64,000 nucleotides of DNA from an uncultured Opitutaceae bacterium (lineage in GTDB: Bacteria; Verrucomicrobiota; Verrucomicrobiia; Opitutales; Opitutaceae). This document shows positions 53,000-62,905 of this stretch, piece by piece; the first letter of the stretch is position 1; each line of letters begins with the position of its first letter. The stretch spans positions 1 through 64,000 of the forward strand of contig CAITBM010000132.1 of the NCBI GenBank assembly GCA_903890485.1, in the 5' to 3' direction. Made by a program: the position numbers and the translations under genes. Below the pieces are notes generated by a model. It worked only from the letters and a program-made list of their open reading frames with translations. It made no database searches and was not told where the DNA came from.

Positions 53000-53926
53000 A
53001 TGCGCGCCGCGGTCATCGATGTAGGGAGCAACTCGATCAAGCTTCTTGTTGCCGACAGCGCGGTCGGCGGCCGCGTTAAGGAAATCCTCTCCAAGACGCT
53101 TGAGGTGCGCATCGGGACCGGCATCGGCAGGGATAACCCCAGCCTAAACTCCGAGGGCATGGAGCGCGGGCTCAGGGCGATTGAGGAGCTGGCCGCCGAG
53201 GCCAGGGGCCTCGGGTCCGAGCGCCTGTGCGCCGTGGCCACGAGCGCCGTCCGCGACGCCGCCAACGGACCCGACTTCCGCGCGCGGGTCCAGTCGGCCA
53301 CGGGCCTGGAGCTGCGGATCCTCACCGGAATCGAGGAGGCCGACGGGATTGGCCGGGGGCTGACGACCGACCCGGCGCTTTCCCACCTGCGCGACTTCCA
53401 GGTGTACGACCTGGGCGGAGGAAGCCTCGAGTGCCTGCAGTTCCGGGACCGCCGGGTCGGGAGCGCCGTCAGCCTTCCCCTAGGGTGCGTGCGCCTGACC
53501 GAGAAATTTGTGGCGGACCCCGCGGCCCCCCTCCAGCCGGAGGCGATCTCCCAGATCACGCAGCACGTCAGGGACGTTTTGTCCGACTCGGGCTTCCCGC
53601 TGCCCGCGGCGCCGGGGATGGCGATCGTCGGAACTGGCGGAACCCTGACCACGGCCCGGGCGATCGGGGCGGCCCGCGACGGGCTTACGCTCGACAGGTC
53701 CGACCCGCGGATTCGCGTGGCAAGCCTGCGGGAGATGCTGGCCCTCCTTGCACCCCTGGACCTCCCCTCCCGCAGGTCCATCCCTGGCCTGCCGGCCTCG
53801 CGTGCCGACGTTTTCCCAATAGCGCTCGCGACCCTGGTCGCCGTCGCTTCCCTAGGTGGGATCGAGGCCTTCCAGCACTCCTTTAGGAACCTGCGGTGGG
53901 GATTGGCAGCACAGCTTCTCGAATAA
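53000..53926 (+). CDS. Ppx/GppA-family phosphatase, short form
   Basis: A 308-residue ASKHA-fold phosphatase. The N-terminal phosphate loop is AAVIDVGSNSIKLLVADSAV. The core has ERLCAVATSAVRDAANGPDF, TGIEEADGIGRGLTTD and VYDLGGGSLECLQF, with the catalytic Glu in the middle block, and AIVGTGGTLTTARAIG. It probably hydrolyses polyphosphate or pppGpp. Compared with E. coli Ppx (over 500 residues) it lacks the C-terminal HD domain, as is common in short forms. Confidence 0.9.
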   Translation: MRAAVIDVGSNSIKLLVADSAVGGRVKEILSKTLEVRIGTGIGRDNPSLNSEGMERGLRAIEELAAEARGLGSERLCAVATSAVRDAANGPDFRARVQSATGLELRILTGIEEADGIGRGLTTDPALSHLRDFQVYDLGGGSLECLQFRDRRVGSAVSLPLGCVRLTEKFVADPAAPLQPEAISQITQHVRDVLSDSGFPLPAAPGMAIVGTGGTLTTARAIGAARDGLTLDRSDPRIRVASLREMLALLAPLDLPSRRSIPGLPASRADVFPIALATLVAVASLGGIEAFQHSFRNLRWGLAAQLLE

Positions 53927-53992
53927 GGCGGGTGATCCTCGTCGCAGCGATTGCGCCCATGGCTTGAGGTATCAATTTGTCCATTTCAGCTT

Positions 53993-54025
53993 GATTAATC
54001 AGATTATCAGATTATCAGATTATCA
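53993..54025 (+). repeat. GATTATCA tandem array before the antitoxin
   Basis: Three exact copies of GATTATCA (54002-54009, 54010-54017, 54018-54025) follow one variant copy, GATTAATCA (53993-54001), whose first eight bases are a perfect palindrome. The array ends two bases before the antitoxin ATG, so it fills the ribosome-binding region. No Shine-Dalgarno sequence is visible. AT content is far higher than in the flanks. Confidence 0.85.
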
Positions 54026-54027
54026 CG

Positions 54028-54300
54028 ATGGATTCAAAAACGATCACGGTCACAGAGGCCTCTCGAAATTTCTCCGAGCTGGTGAGCCGTATCCACTTCC
54101 AAGGCGGCAGCGCAGTGCTGCTAAAGGGAGGCAAGGCGATGGTGAAGATGATGCCCGTTCGGAGGCCGCTCACAGGGGCGGATCTCGCTCTCCTCTGGCC
54201 CGCCTTTCCCCGCCTGGATCCCAGGGACGCTGCGAACTTTGAACATGAACTGGCCAGGTCCCGCAGGGAGTTGCCTCCCCTTGTGTCAAAATGGGGCTGA
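54028..54300 (+). CDS. Phd/YefM-type antitoxin
   Basis: A 90-residue protein. The N-terminus MDSKTITVTEASRNFSELVS is the Phd/YefM fold that dimerises and binds DNA, and the segment GGSAVLLKGGKAMVKMMPVR completes it. The C-terminal tail is polar and ends in LPPLVSKWG, likely the toxin-binding part. The next gene, a PIN toxin, overlaps it by ten bases. The repeat array upstream may be its operator. Confidence 0.85.
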   Translation: MDSKTITVTEASRNFSELVSRIHFQGGSAVLLKGGKAMVKMMPVRRPLTGADLALLWPAFPRLDPRDAANFEHELARSRRELPPLVSKWG

Positions 54301-54711
54301 TCTTAGACAGCGATGTTCTGATTTCATCTGAGCGGCGGCGGTTCGATCTCCCCGCTTTCTTGAGCGCAAACGGCAAGGAGCACCTCTTCATCGCGGCCGT
54401 CACGGCGTCGGAACTCTTGCACGGAGTTGAGCGCGCAACTGCAAAGTGGAAAGAGAGCCGCTCGCTTTTTGTTGAGCGCGTCCTCTCGACCATCGAGACC
54501 ATTGACTTTGACATTCATGTGGCGCGTCGCCACGCGACGATCTGGGCCAAATTAGAGGCATCGGGAAAACTCATCGGCGCACACGACATCCAGATTGCCG
54601 CCACCGCCCTTCACCATGGCCACGGCCTAGTGACCTTGAATACGCGTGAATTCGAGCGGGTTGCAGGATTGCACCTGCCGGATCCCCGCCCCTACGTCTT
54701 GACCGAGGGAG

Positions 54712-54725
<14 letters not shown>
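54291..54725 (+). CDS. VapC-type PIN-domain toxin
   Basis: A 144-residue PIN ribonuclease. Acidic active-site residues are Asp6 and Asp8 in MGLILDSDVLISSERRR, Glu in AAVTASELLHGVERA, Asp in LIGAHDIQIAATALHHG, and a last acid near LVTLNTREFERVAGL. PIN toxins cleave tRNA or rRNA. The whole acidic set looks intact. The start at 54291 overlaps the antitoxin by ten bases. The end overlaps rluD on the opposite strand by 14 bases, consistent with insertion into a compact locus. Confidence 0.88.
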
Positions 54726-55646
<921 letters not shown>

Positions 55647-55650
<4 letters not shown>

Positions 55651-56645
55651 GCGGCGAGCCGGTCGATTTCGGCGATGTAGCGCCTGCGGGTCGCCTCGGG
55701 GACGCTCGCCACGGCCCAGCCGTTCTTGGCGACCGCGGCCAGCTCCTTGCGCGTGAACCCGGCCTCTTGGGAGAGCGCCAGGTATTCCCCGCAAAGCGTG
55801 TTCCCAAAGCTGAGCGGGTCGTCGGTGGAGACCGTGCAGCGGACGCCCGCCTCCATCAGCCCGCGGATCGGGTGCGATGCGAGGTCGCTTACGACCTGGA
55901 GCGCGACGTTGCTGAGCGGGCACACGTCAAAGGTGACCCCGCGTTCGGCAGCAAGGGCAACGACTGCCGGGTCCTCGGCGCTGCGGACCCCGTGCTGGAC
56001 CCTCAGGACCCCGAGCTCCTCGATCGCCTCCCTGACCCGGTGCGGGCCGTCGAACTCGCCGGCGTGGCATTTCGTCACCTTGCCTGCCCTCCGGGCCAAG
56101 TCCCAGATCCGGGCGGTCCAGGGCTCCGTTGGCACCTGCTCAAAGCCGTGGAGGTCGATCCCGTCCAATTGGTCCCACGTGATGAGGCTGTCGATCGTGG
56201 CCTTCAGGGGGCCCTCGTAGGCGTTTCTTAGCATGCCCGTGAAGACCCGCACCTCCAGGCCCGGGGGCGCCGCCGACTTGATCGCCGCGATGATCTCAGG
56301 ACCGGGGATCCCGGTGAACTCGGTCACGGCCAGGTGGAAGCTGGTCTCCACGTAGCGGACGTTCTGGCGGACATGGTCGGCAAAGATCACCCGGGCGGCC
56401 TCGTGGTAACGCTCCGCCGAGGTGAACCAGGGCAGCGCGTGCTCCAGGAGCGTCTTCTCGAAATCCGGGAAAGACGGGTAACGGTGGCCCTTCCGGCGAA
56501 AGACCGGGTTGGCGACGTACGCCACGGGGTCCAGGGGGCGCAGGAGGCTGTCGTAGGGCAGCGCCCCCTCGATGTGGAGGTGGGTCTCCGTCTTCGGGAG
56601 TGCCTGGATGAAGGCGTCCACGGTGTCGGAGGAGGAGTCTAGCAT
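55647..56645 (-). CDS. add: Adenosine deaminase-family protein
   Basis: About 332 residues from ATG 56645; a TTG at 56687 would give a TTGA overlap with the aminopeptidase gene. Metal ligands are in [30 protein letters not shown] and [17 protein letters not shown]. It deaminates adenosine to inosine, or acts on adenine or a related nucleoside; subtype cannot be fixed from these motifs. Its position between a peptidase gene and a pseudouridine synthase gene is unusual. Confidence 0.87.
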
Positions 56646-56683
56646 ACCTATCAACGAATCCGTATTCGTCGATATGATCAAGC

Positions 56684-57802
56684 TCAACCGGCGAGCAGGT
56701 ACTCCGGGTTCAACTTGTGGAGCGCCTTCGGGACAAAGATACCGTCCTTGCGGATGAGCTTCCCGTCAAAGTGGATCTCGCCGCCGCCGTACTCGGGGCG
56801 CTGGATGCAGACCATGTCCCAATGCACCTGGCTCTTGTTGCCGTTGCCGCATTCGTCGTAGGCCTGCCCGGGGGTGAAGTGGAATGACCCGGCGATCTTC
56901 TCGTCAAAGAGGATGTCGCGCATGGGCTCTAGGATGTGCGGGTTGAACCCGATCGCGAACTCGCCGATGTAGCGGGCCCCCGAGTCGCTGTCCAAGATCT
57001 GGTTCAGTTTTCTCGTGTTGTTGCTCGTCGCCTCGACAATCCGGCCCTTCTTGAAGACCAGGCGGATGTTGTCGAAGGAGCTCCCGAGGTAGACCGTCGG
57101 GGCGTTGTACGAGATGACCCCCTCCACCGAGTCCTTCACCGGGCAGGAGAAGACCTCGCCGTCGGGGATGTTGTACTGGCCGCCGCATTCCTTGGATCCG
57201 ATCCCCTTGATGGAAAAGCGCAGGTCGGTGCCCGGGCCGGTGATCCGCACCTGGTCCGTCTTGTTCATGAGCTCCGAGAGGGCCTTCATCCCCGGGCGCA
57301 TACGGGCGTAGTCGAGCGTGCAGACCTTGAAGTAGAAGTCCTCGAATGCCTCTGTGCTCATCGCCGCCTGTTGCGCCATCGCGGGCGTGGGCCACCTGAG
57401 GACAACCCACTTCGTCTTGTTTACGCGACGATCGATCACGGGCTTCATCAGCCGGCTGACAAGCTGGACCCGCGAGGAGGGAACATCCGACGCCTCGAAA
57501 ATGTTCTCGGAGCCTCGGATCGCGATGTAGGCCTGCATCTTTTCCATGCGGTGGAGCTCGACCTCGGAGAGCGCCTGGTACTGCGCCTCCTCGGCGCCAA
57601 GCGACATCTCCCGGGTAATGCGCGCCCGGTGGAGCTGGACAAAGGGATGGGCGCCGCAGGCCCGCGCCGCGCGGACGAGGGCGATCACCATGGCGTCCGG
57701 CACGTCGAAGGCGTCGATGAGGACGTTCTCGCCCTTCTTCAGGGCGGCGGAGAAGCCGGTGAGTCCCTCGGCCAGTTGGGTGAAGCGGGAGTCAATGATC
57801 AT
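56684..57802 (-). CDS. Aminopeptidase, M29 family
   Basis: A 372-residue leucyl-type metallo-aminopeptidase. Metal-site regions are [20 protein letters not shown] with the conserved Glu, [12 protein letters not shown], and [20 protein letters not shown] plus HWDMV, the last two with His, Tyr and Asp ligands. It probably trims peptides in the cytoplasm. No signal peptide. It overlaps lpxK by four bases at its start and add at its end, so it is coupled on both sides. Confidence 0.87.
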   Translation of the reverse strand: MIIDSRFTQLAEGLTGFSAALKKGENVLIDAFDVPDAMVIALVRAARACGAHPFVQLHRARITREMSLGAEEAQYQALSEVELHRMEKMQAYIAIRGSENIFEASDVPSSRVQLVSRLMKPVIDRRVNKTKWVVLRWPTPAMAQQAAMSTEAFEDFYFKVCTLDYARMRPGMKALSELMNKTDQVRITGPGTDLRFSIKGIGSKECGGQYNIPDGEVFSCPVKDSVEGVISYNAPTVYLGSSFDNIRLVFKKGRIVEATSNNTRKLNQILDSDSGARYIGEFAIGFNPHILEPMRDILFDEKIAGSFHFTPGQAYDECGNGNKSQVHWDMVCIQRPEYGGGEIHFDGKLIRKDGIFVPKALHKLNPEYLLAG

Positions 57803-59037
57803 GGCAGAAGGTCAGTAACGCCCGAGGCGGCCCGCCCCGCAAGAGCGTTCTGGGGGAAGCAAATGCGGCCGACGGCCTCGTCGAAGTCGGCCGCACCCCG
57901 GATGATCTCGATCTCAAGGCGCAGGTAGTAGATGGGCAAGGGGCTGCCGGCCGCGTCGGAGATCCTGACGGCGTCCTTCTCGGTGGTCACCAGGCACTCC
58001 GCGTTCTCGCGTTCGGCCGCGCCGTAGAGGTCCTCCAGGTCCTCCGGCGTGTAGCGGTAGTGGTCCAGGAAGCGCTCGCGCCCCACCAGGAGCGCTCCCA
58101 GGTCCCGCAGGAATTTCTCGAAGCTCTCCGGCGTCGCGATCCCGCTGAAGGCGAATATCCGCCGGCCCTTGAGCCAGTCGAGCGGCTGGCGCTCGGGCGA
58201 CCCGGCCGGGTTCGCGTCCAGCCTCTGGAGGTACTTCGGCTTGTGGGCGCACTCGATCACGTCGGCGTCGGGCCGATACTTGGCGATCAGGGCCTCGAGC
58301 TCGGTGTCGCGCGTGCCGTTCGACTTGGTGAGAAAGATGTAGTTCGCGCGCTTCAGGTGCTTGACCGGCTCCCGCAGGATGCCCCTCGGGAGCATGTGGC
58401 CGTTGCCGAAAGGGTTCGTCTTGTCGACCAGCAGCAGGTTGAGCCGGCCCTTGAGCGGCAGGTACTGGAACCCGTCGTCCAGGACCAGCGTGTCGCAGCC
58501 GTACTTCTTGATCGCATAAGCCCCGGACTTAACTCGGTTCTTGTCGACCAGGACAACGACCCCCGGCAGGTTGCGGGCGAGCATGTATGGCTCGTCGCCG
58601 GCCTGCTCGCTGTCGAGGAGCACGTTCTGCCCGTCGCTCACGACACGGGGGGGAGGCTCATCGGTGTGGGTGATCCCGTACCAGGCCTTTTTCCAGAACG
58701 GCGGGGCCTTGCTCTTGTAGCCCCGGCTCAGGATCGCCACCTTGCGCCCGCGATCGCGGAGCGCCTTTGCAAACTTCTCCACCACAGGGGTCTTGCCCGT
58801 GCCGCCCACGGTCAGGTTCCCGACGACCACGACCAGGCACCCCAGGGGGTGGTCACGGAGGATGCGGTTGCGGTAGAGCCAGAGGCGGAGTTGCACGATG
58901 CCGCTGAAGAGCCAGGAGAGGACGTGAAGCAGGCTGCCGAAAATGACCGCCCCGGTGTCCGCGCGCCTGCCGAGCACGACGTCGACCGTGTAGAGCTCGA
59001 ACGCTTGGAATTTACGTTTGATCCAGGACTGGGACAT
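57799..59037 (-). CDS. lpxK: Tetraacyldisaccharide 4'-kinase (lipid A)
   Basis: A 412-residue inner-membrane kinase that adds the 4'-phosphate of lipid A. The P-loop is [20 protein letters not shown]. The base/substrate region is [20 protein letters not shown], with the conserved DDGFQ block. An N-terminal helix, [20 protein letters not shown], should anchor it to the membrane. Its presence shows that this organism makes LPS. It heads an operon with M29, add and rluD. Confidence 0.93.
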   Translation of the reverse strand: MSQSWIKRKFQAFELYTVDVVLGRRADTGAVIFGSLLHVLSWLFSGIVQLRLWLYRNRILRDHPLGCLVVVVGNLTVGGTGKTPVVEKFAKALRDRGRKVAILSRGYKSKAPPFWKKAWYGITHTDEPPPRVVSDGQNVLLDSEQAGDEPYMLARNLPGVVVLVDKNRVKSGAYAIKKYGCDTLVLDDGFQYLPLKGRLNLLLVDKTNPFGNGHMLPRGILREPVKHLKRANYIFLTKSNGTRDTELEALIAKYRPDADVIECAHKPKYLQRLDANPAGSPERQPLDWLKGRRIFAFSGIATPESFEKFLRDLGALLVGRERFLDHYRYTPEDLEDLYGAAERENAECLVTTEKDAVRISDAAGSPLPIYYLRLEIEIIRGAADFDEAVGRICFPQNALAGRAASGVTDLLP

Positions 59038-59076
59038 GGGCGGTGGTCTTGGGAAGGCCCCCTTGGGGAATGAAGG

Positions 59077-59105
59077 TTGACGCCGCGGTCTACGTAAACT
59101 GTTTT
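59077..59105 (+). promoter_or_regulatory. Candidate sigma70 promoter before the aminotransferase
   Basis: TTGACG (59077-59082), then a 17-base spacer, then TGTTTT (59100-59105), 23 bases before the ATG. The -35 is good and the -10 is weak. Confidence 0.4.
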
Positions 59106-59127
59106 CAACACTCCACGCGGATCAACC

Positions 59128-60216
59128 ATGGCCTACAAACTCTTCATTCCCGGCCCCATCGCCGTATCTGAAAAAACGCTTCGCGCAATGGCGCAGCCCA
59201 TGATCGGTCACCGGAGCACGGACTTCGTGGCCCTTTACCAGGCGCTCCAGCCCGAGCTCCAGACCCTCTTCGGCACGAAGGACGCCGTCTACATCTCGAC
59301 GAGCAGCGCTTGGGGCGCGATGGAAGGGTCCATCCGCAACGTCGTGAAGGCGAAGGTACTCAACTGCATGAACGGGGCCTTCTCCGACAAGTGGTACGAC
59401 GTGTCGCTTCGCTGCGGCAAGCAGGCCACGGCCCTCAAGTTTGAGTGGGGCCAGCCCGTGGACCCCGAGGCTGTCCGCGCCGAGCTCGCCAAGGGCGGCT
59501 ACGACGCGATCACCCTTATCCACAACGAGACCTCGACGGGGTGCATGAGCGACCTGGAAGCGCTGATGGCGGTCATTCGGCAGTTCCCCGACGTAATCTC
59601 GATCGTGGACGTCGTGAGCTCGTTTAGCGCCCTTTCGATTCCCAAGGACAAGCTAGGGATCGACATCATGATCACCGGTTCGCAGAAGGCGCTCGCCCTG
59701 CCCCCGGGCCTTGCCCTCCTTTCGGTCTCCAAGCGCGCCCTCGACCGGGCTACCGGGATCCAGGAGCGCGGCTATTACTTCGACTTCCAGGAGTTCCAGA
59801 AGAACCACGAGAACGGGATGACCCCGAGCACCCCGGTGATCCCCCTGATCTACGCCCTGAAGTCGAAGCTCGAGGACATCAAGAGCGAGGGCCTGGAGGC
59901 CCGCTACGCCCGGCATGCCCGCCTCAACAAGACGGTCCGCGACTGGGCGCTCGCCAAGGGATTCAAGGTTTTCGCGAAGGAGGGCCACGGCTCGGTCACG
60001 CTCAACTGTTTCGCCAACACGCTCGGCTACGACCTGCCCGCCCTCAACAAGATCCTCAAGTCGAAGCACAACCTGGTGATCGACGGCGGCTACGGCAAAC
60101 TCAAGGGTAAGACGTTCCGCATCTCCAACATGGGAGACGAGACCGATGCCACGATTGCGGCGCTCATCGCCTCGCTCGACAGCGCACTTTCCGAGACCCC
60201 AAAAGCTGCGGCCTAA
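59128..60216 (+). CDS. Class V aminotransferase (alanine-glyoxylate / serine-pyruvate type)
   Basis: A 362-residue PLP enzyme. The N-terminus is LFIPGPIAVSEKTLRAMAQP with HRSTDFVALY, the AGXT signature. The PLP-binding Asp is in SIVDVVSSFSALSIP and the Lys in MITGSQKALALPPGLALLSV. ISNMGDETDATIAALI closes the fold. It probably exchanges amino groups between serine or alanine and glyoxylate or pyruvate; phosphoserine aminotransferase activity cannot be excluded. With SHMT and the hydroxyacid dehydrogenase elsewhere in the window, a serine-glyoxylate route is possible, though the genes are unlinked. Confidence 0.85.
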   Translation: MAYKLFIPGPIAVSEKTLRAMAQPMIGHRSTDFVALYQALQPELQTLFGTKDAVYISTSSAWGAMEGSIRNVVKAKVLNCMNGAFSDKWYDVSLRCGKQATALKFEWGQPVDPEAVRAELAKGGYDAITLIHNETSTGCMSDLEALMAVIRQFPDVISIVDVVSSFSALSIPKDKLGIDIMITGSQKALALPPGLALLSVSKRALDRATGIQERGYYFDFQEFQKNHENGMTPSTPVIPLIYALKSKLEDIKSEGLEARYARHARLNKTVRDWALAKGFKVFAKEGHGSVTLNCFANTLGYDLPALNKILKSKHNLVIDGGYGKLKGKTFRISNMGDETDATIAALIASLDSALSETPKAAA

Positions 60217-60239
60217 CCCCCTGCCTAAAAAACTTATAC

Positions 60240-60268
60240 TTGATTTCCCTCCGCGCCGGGCCTATCGG
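60240..60268 (+). promoter_or_regulatory. Candidate sigma70 promoter before the topoisomerase gene
   Basis: TTGATT (60240-60245), a 17-base spacer, and TATCGG (60263-60268) end 11 bases before the ATG at 60280. The very short distance would give an almost leaderless mRNA. Weak consensus; tentative. Confidence 0.3.
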
Positions 60269-60279
60269 CTCGCGACTTC

Positions 60280-62844
60280 ATGAAGTCACTCATCATCGCG
60301 GAGAAGCCGTCGGTTGCGGCTGATCTGGCGCGCGCGCTCGGGAAAGTGCCCAAGAAGGGCGACCACTTCGAGAATGACGACTACGTCATCTCCTCGGCCG
60401 TGGGCCACATTGTCGAGCTGCAGATGCCCGAGGACATCGACAAGAAGAAGTATGGGTTCTGGCGCCTGGACGCGCTGCCCATCATCCCCGAGAAGTTCCA
60501 GCTTAAGCCGATCGAGGAATCCAAGGAGCGGTTCAACCTCCTGAAGAAATTGCTCGCCCGAAAGGATATCGAAGTCGTTATCAACGCGTGTGATGCGGGA
60601 CGCGAGGGCGAGCTGATCTTCACCTACATCTACCAGCTGACGAAGAGCAAGCTGCCGGTGAAGCGCGCCTGGATGCAGACCATGACGCAGGAGGGCATCC
60701 GCGAGGCCTTCAACAACCTGAGGGACGGCGAGAAGATGCGGGGCCTGGCCGAGGCGGCCCGCTGCCGCAGCGAGAGCGACTGGCTGATCGGGATCAACGG
60801 GACGCGCGCCCTCACCAAGCGCATGTTCGGGTCGCGCGCGGGCAACGTGGCCTCGGTCGGCCGCGTGCAGACCCCCACGCTTGCGATCGTCTACGCCCGG
60901 GAGCTTGAGATCCGCAACTTCAAGCCCCGCGCCTATTGGCAGATCTCCGCAGAGTTCCAGGTCGCCAAGGGGACCTACGAGGGCATCTACCAGCGCCCCG
61001 ACTTCAAGAAGAGCGAAGGGGACGAGCACGACCGGGTGGACCGGATCTGGGACAAGGCGAAAGCCGAGGCGATCCTTTCGGCCTGCCGCTCGACCGCCGA
61101 CGCCACCGTGCGCGAGGATAAGAAGGCGAGCACCCAAGCCTCCCCTCGCCTCTACGACCTGACGACCCTCCAGCGTGAGGCGAATAACCGCTTCGGGCTC
61201 TCGGCACGGCGCACCTCCCAGATCGCCCAGGCGCTCTATGAGCGCCACAAGATGATCACCTACCCGAGGACCGACTCCAGGGCGCTCCCGGAGGACTACA
61301 TCCCGACCTGCCGCCAGGCTCTCCTCAACCTCCAGGGCGACCTGGCCGCGCACGCCAACAAGGTGCTCGAGGAGCAGTGGCTCGGGCCCAACAAGCGCAT
61401 CTTCAACAACGCCCAGATCTCGGATCACTTCGCCATCATCCCGACCGTCGAGACGCCGAAGCCCCTGGAGGACATGGAGGCGAAGATCTACGACATGATC
61501 GCCAGGAGGTTTGTGGCCGTGTTCTACCCCTCCGCCGAGTTCGACATCACCACGCGCTTCAGCACCGTGGCCGGCCACGACTTCAAGACCGAGGGCAAGG
61601 TCCTCACCTTCCCGGGCTGGCTCGCCGTCTACGGCAAGTCGACCCTGGAGGAATCCTCCCCCGACTCCAAGACCCTGCCCGCGCTCGACAAGGCGGACGG
61701 AACCCCTCCCCACGCCGCCGTCAAGGACCCGCAGATCCATGAGGAGTCGACGCGGCCGCCCCCGCGCTACACCGAGGCCACGCTCCTCTCCGCGATGGAG
61801 GGTGCCGGCAAGCTGGTCGAGGACGACGAATTGGCCGAGGCCATGAAGGAGCGCGGGCTGGGAACGCCCGCGACCCGGGCCGACACGATCGACGGGCTGA
61901 TCAACACCCGCTACGTGGAGCGCGCACAGCGGGAGCTCGTGCCCACGCCGAAGGCCGAGCAGATCCTCCAGTTCCTGATCGCCGTCAAGGCCGAGGGCAT
62001 AACCAGCCCCGACATGACCGGCGAGTGGGAGTTCAAGCTCCGGCAGATGGAGCACGGGAAGTTCCCGCGCGAGAAGTTCATGGCCGAGGTGGTCGAGACC
62101 ACCAAGGGGATCGTCCAGGGCGTGAAATCCTTCGAGGAGGACGACTCCGCCGCACGCGAGACCGACATCATCTCGCCCACGGACGGCAAGCCCCTGATCG
62201 AGACCCTGCGCGGCTACAAGTCGAAGGACGGGGAGCTCATGATCTACAAGGTCATCGGCAACCGAAAGATGGCCGAGAGCGAGGTCAAAGACCTGCTCGT
62301 GAACGGCCAGATCGGCCCCCTGGACGGATTCCGCTCAAAGGCGGGCAAACCCTTCAGCGCGGTGCTCAAGTACAACAAGGAGGAGAAGAAGGCGGAGTTC
62401 GTTTTCGACGGCCAGAGGGACGCGAACGGCGGAATCAAGATCGACTTCACCGGGCTTGTCCCGGTTGCCCAGGCCCCGCTCTCCCGCTATCCCGCGGGGA
62501 CCGAGGTCTATGAGACCCCGCAGAGCTGGGTCGTGCGCTCGGTCGCCAACGGCGAGGACAAGATCCTCACCCGCTGCTCCAAGCGGATCCTTTCGCGCGA
62601 CATCCCTCTCGACCAATTCATGAAGATGCTGGAGACCGGCAAAACCGACCTCCTGGAGAAGTTCTGGAGCCAGAGAACGCGCCGGCCGTTCAGTGCATTC
62701 CTGGCCCTGAAGGAGGACGGGACGACCGGCTTTGAGTTCGCTCCCCGTGCCCCCAAGGACCCGAATGCCCCTCCCAAGGGACGCCGGACCAAGCGCAAGC
62801 CGGCAGAGGCAAAGCCTGAGGCGCCGGCTGAGCCCCAGGCCTAG
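60280..62844 (+). CDS. topB: Type IA DNA topoisomerase (TopB/Topo III type)
   Basis: An 854-residue topoisomerase. The TOPRIM domain is KSLIIAEKPSVAADLARALG (catalytic Glu8) with INACDAGREGELIFTYIYQL (Asp105, Glu109). The catalytic Tyr is Tyr328 in MITYPRTDSRALPEDY. VGRVQTPTLAIVYARE is typical of the family. From about residue 640, topoisomerase C-terminal repeats follow (IISPTDGKPLIETLRGYKSK and similar), with no Cys4 zinc fingers. The tail is Lys/Pro-rich. It relaxes negatively supercoiled DNA and may decatenate intermediates. It is longer than E. coli TopB (about 650). Confidence 0.92.
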   Translation: MKSLIIAEKPSVAADLARALGKVPKKGDHFENDDYVISSAVGHIVELQMPEDIDKKKYGFWRLDALPIIPEKFQLKPIEESKERFNLLKKLLARKDIEVVINACDAGREGELIFTYIYQLTKSKLPVKRAWMQTMTQEGIREAFNNLRDGEKMRGLAEAARCRSESDWLIGINGTRALTKRMFGSRAGNVASVGRVQTPTLAIVYARELEIRNFKPRAYWQISAEFQVAKGTYEGIYQRPDFKKSEGDEHDRVDRIWDKAKAEAILSACRSTADATVREDKKASTQASPRLYDLTTLQREANNRFGLSARRTSQIAQALYERHKMITYPRTDSRALPEDYIPTCRQALLNLQGDLAAHANKVLEEQWLGPNKRIFNNAQISDHFAIIPTVETPKPLEDMEAKIYDMIARRFVAVFYPSAEFDITTRFSTVAGHDFKTEGKVLTFPGWLAVYGKSTLEESSPDSKTLPALDKADGTPPHAAVKDPQIHEESTRPPPRYTEATLLSAMEGAGKLVEDDELAEAMKERGLGTPATRADTIDGLINTRYVERAQRELVPTPKAEQILQFLIAVKAEGITSPDMTGEWEFKLRQMEHGKFPREKFMAEVVETTKGIVQGVKSFEEDDSAARETDIISPTDGKPLIETLRGYKSKDGELMIYKVIGNRKMAESEVKDLLVNGQIGPLDGFRSKAGKPFSAVLKYNKEEKKAEFVFDGQRDANGGIKIDFTGLVPVAQAPLSRYPAGTEVYETPQSWVVRSVANGEDKILTRCSKRILSRDIPLDQFMKMLETGKTDLLEKFWSQRTRRPFSAFLALKEDGTTGFEFAPRAPKDPNAPPKGRRTKRKPAEAKPEAPAEPQA

Positions 62845-62905
62845 GCCCAGTCCGGCCCTTTTCGGGTAACCTTCCTGCGCGGCCTGCGTCTAACCCTACG
62901 CCACC

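Noticed and set aside
60286-62055. 589-codon minus-strand open frame inside topB
   Set aside because: It is antisense to a well-supported topoisomerase and has low-complexity Leu/Gly/Arg composition typical of shadows.
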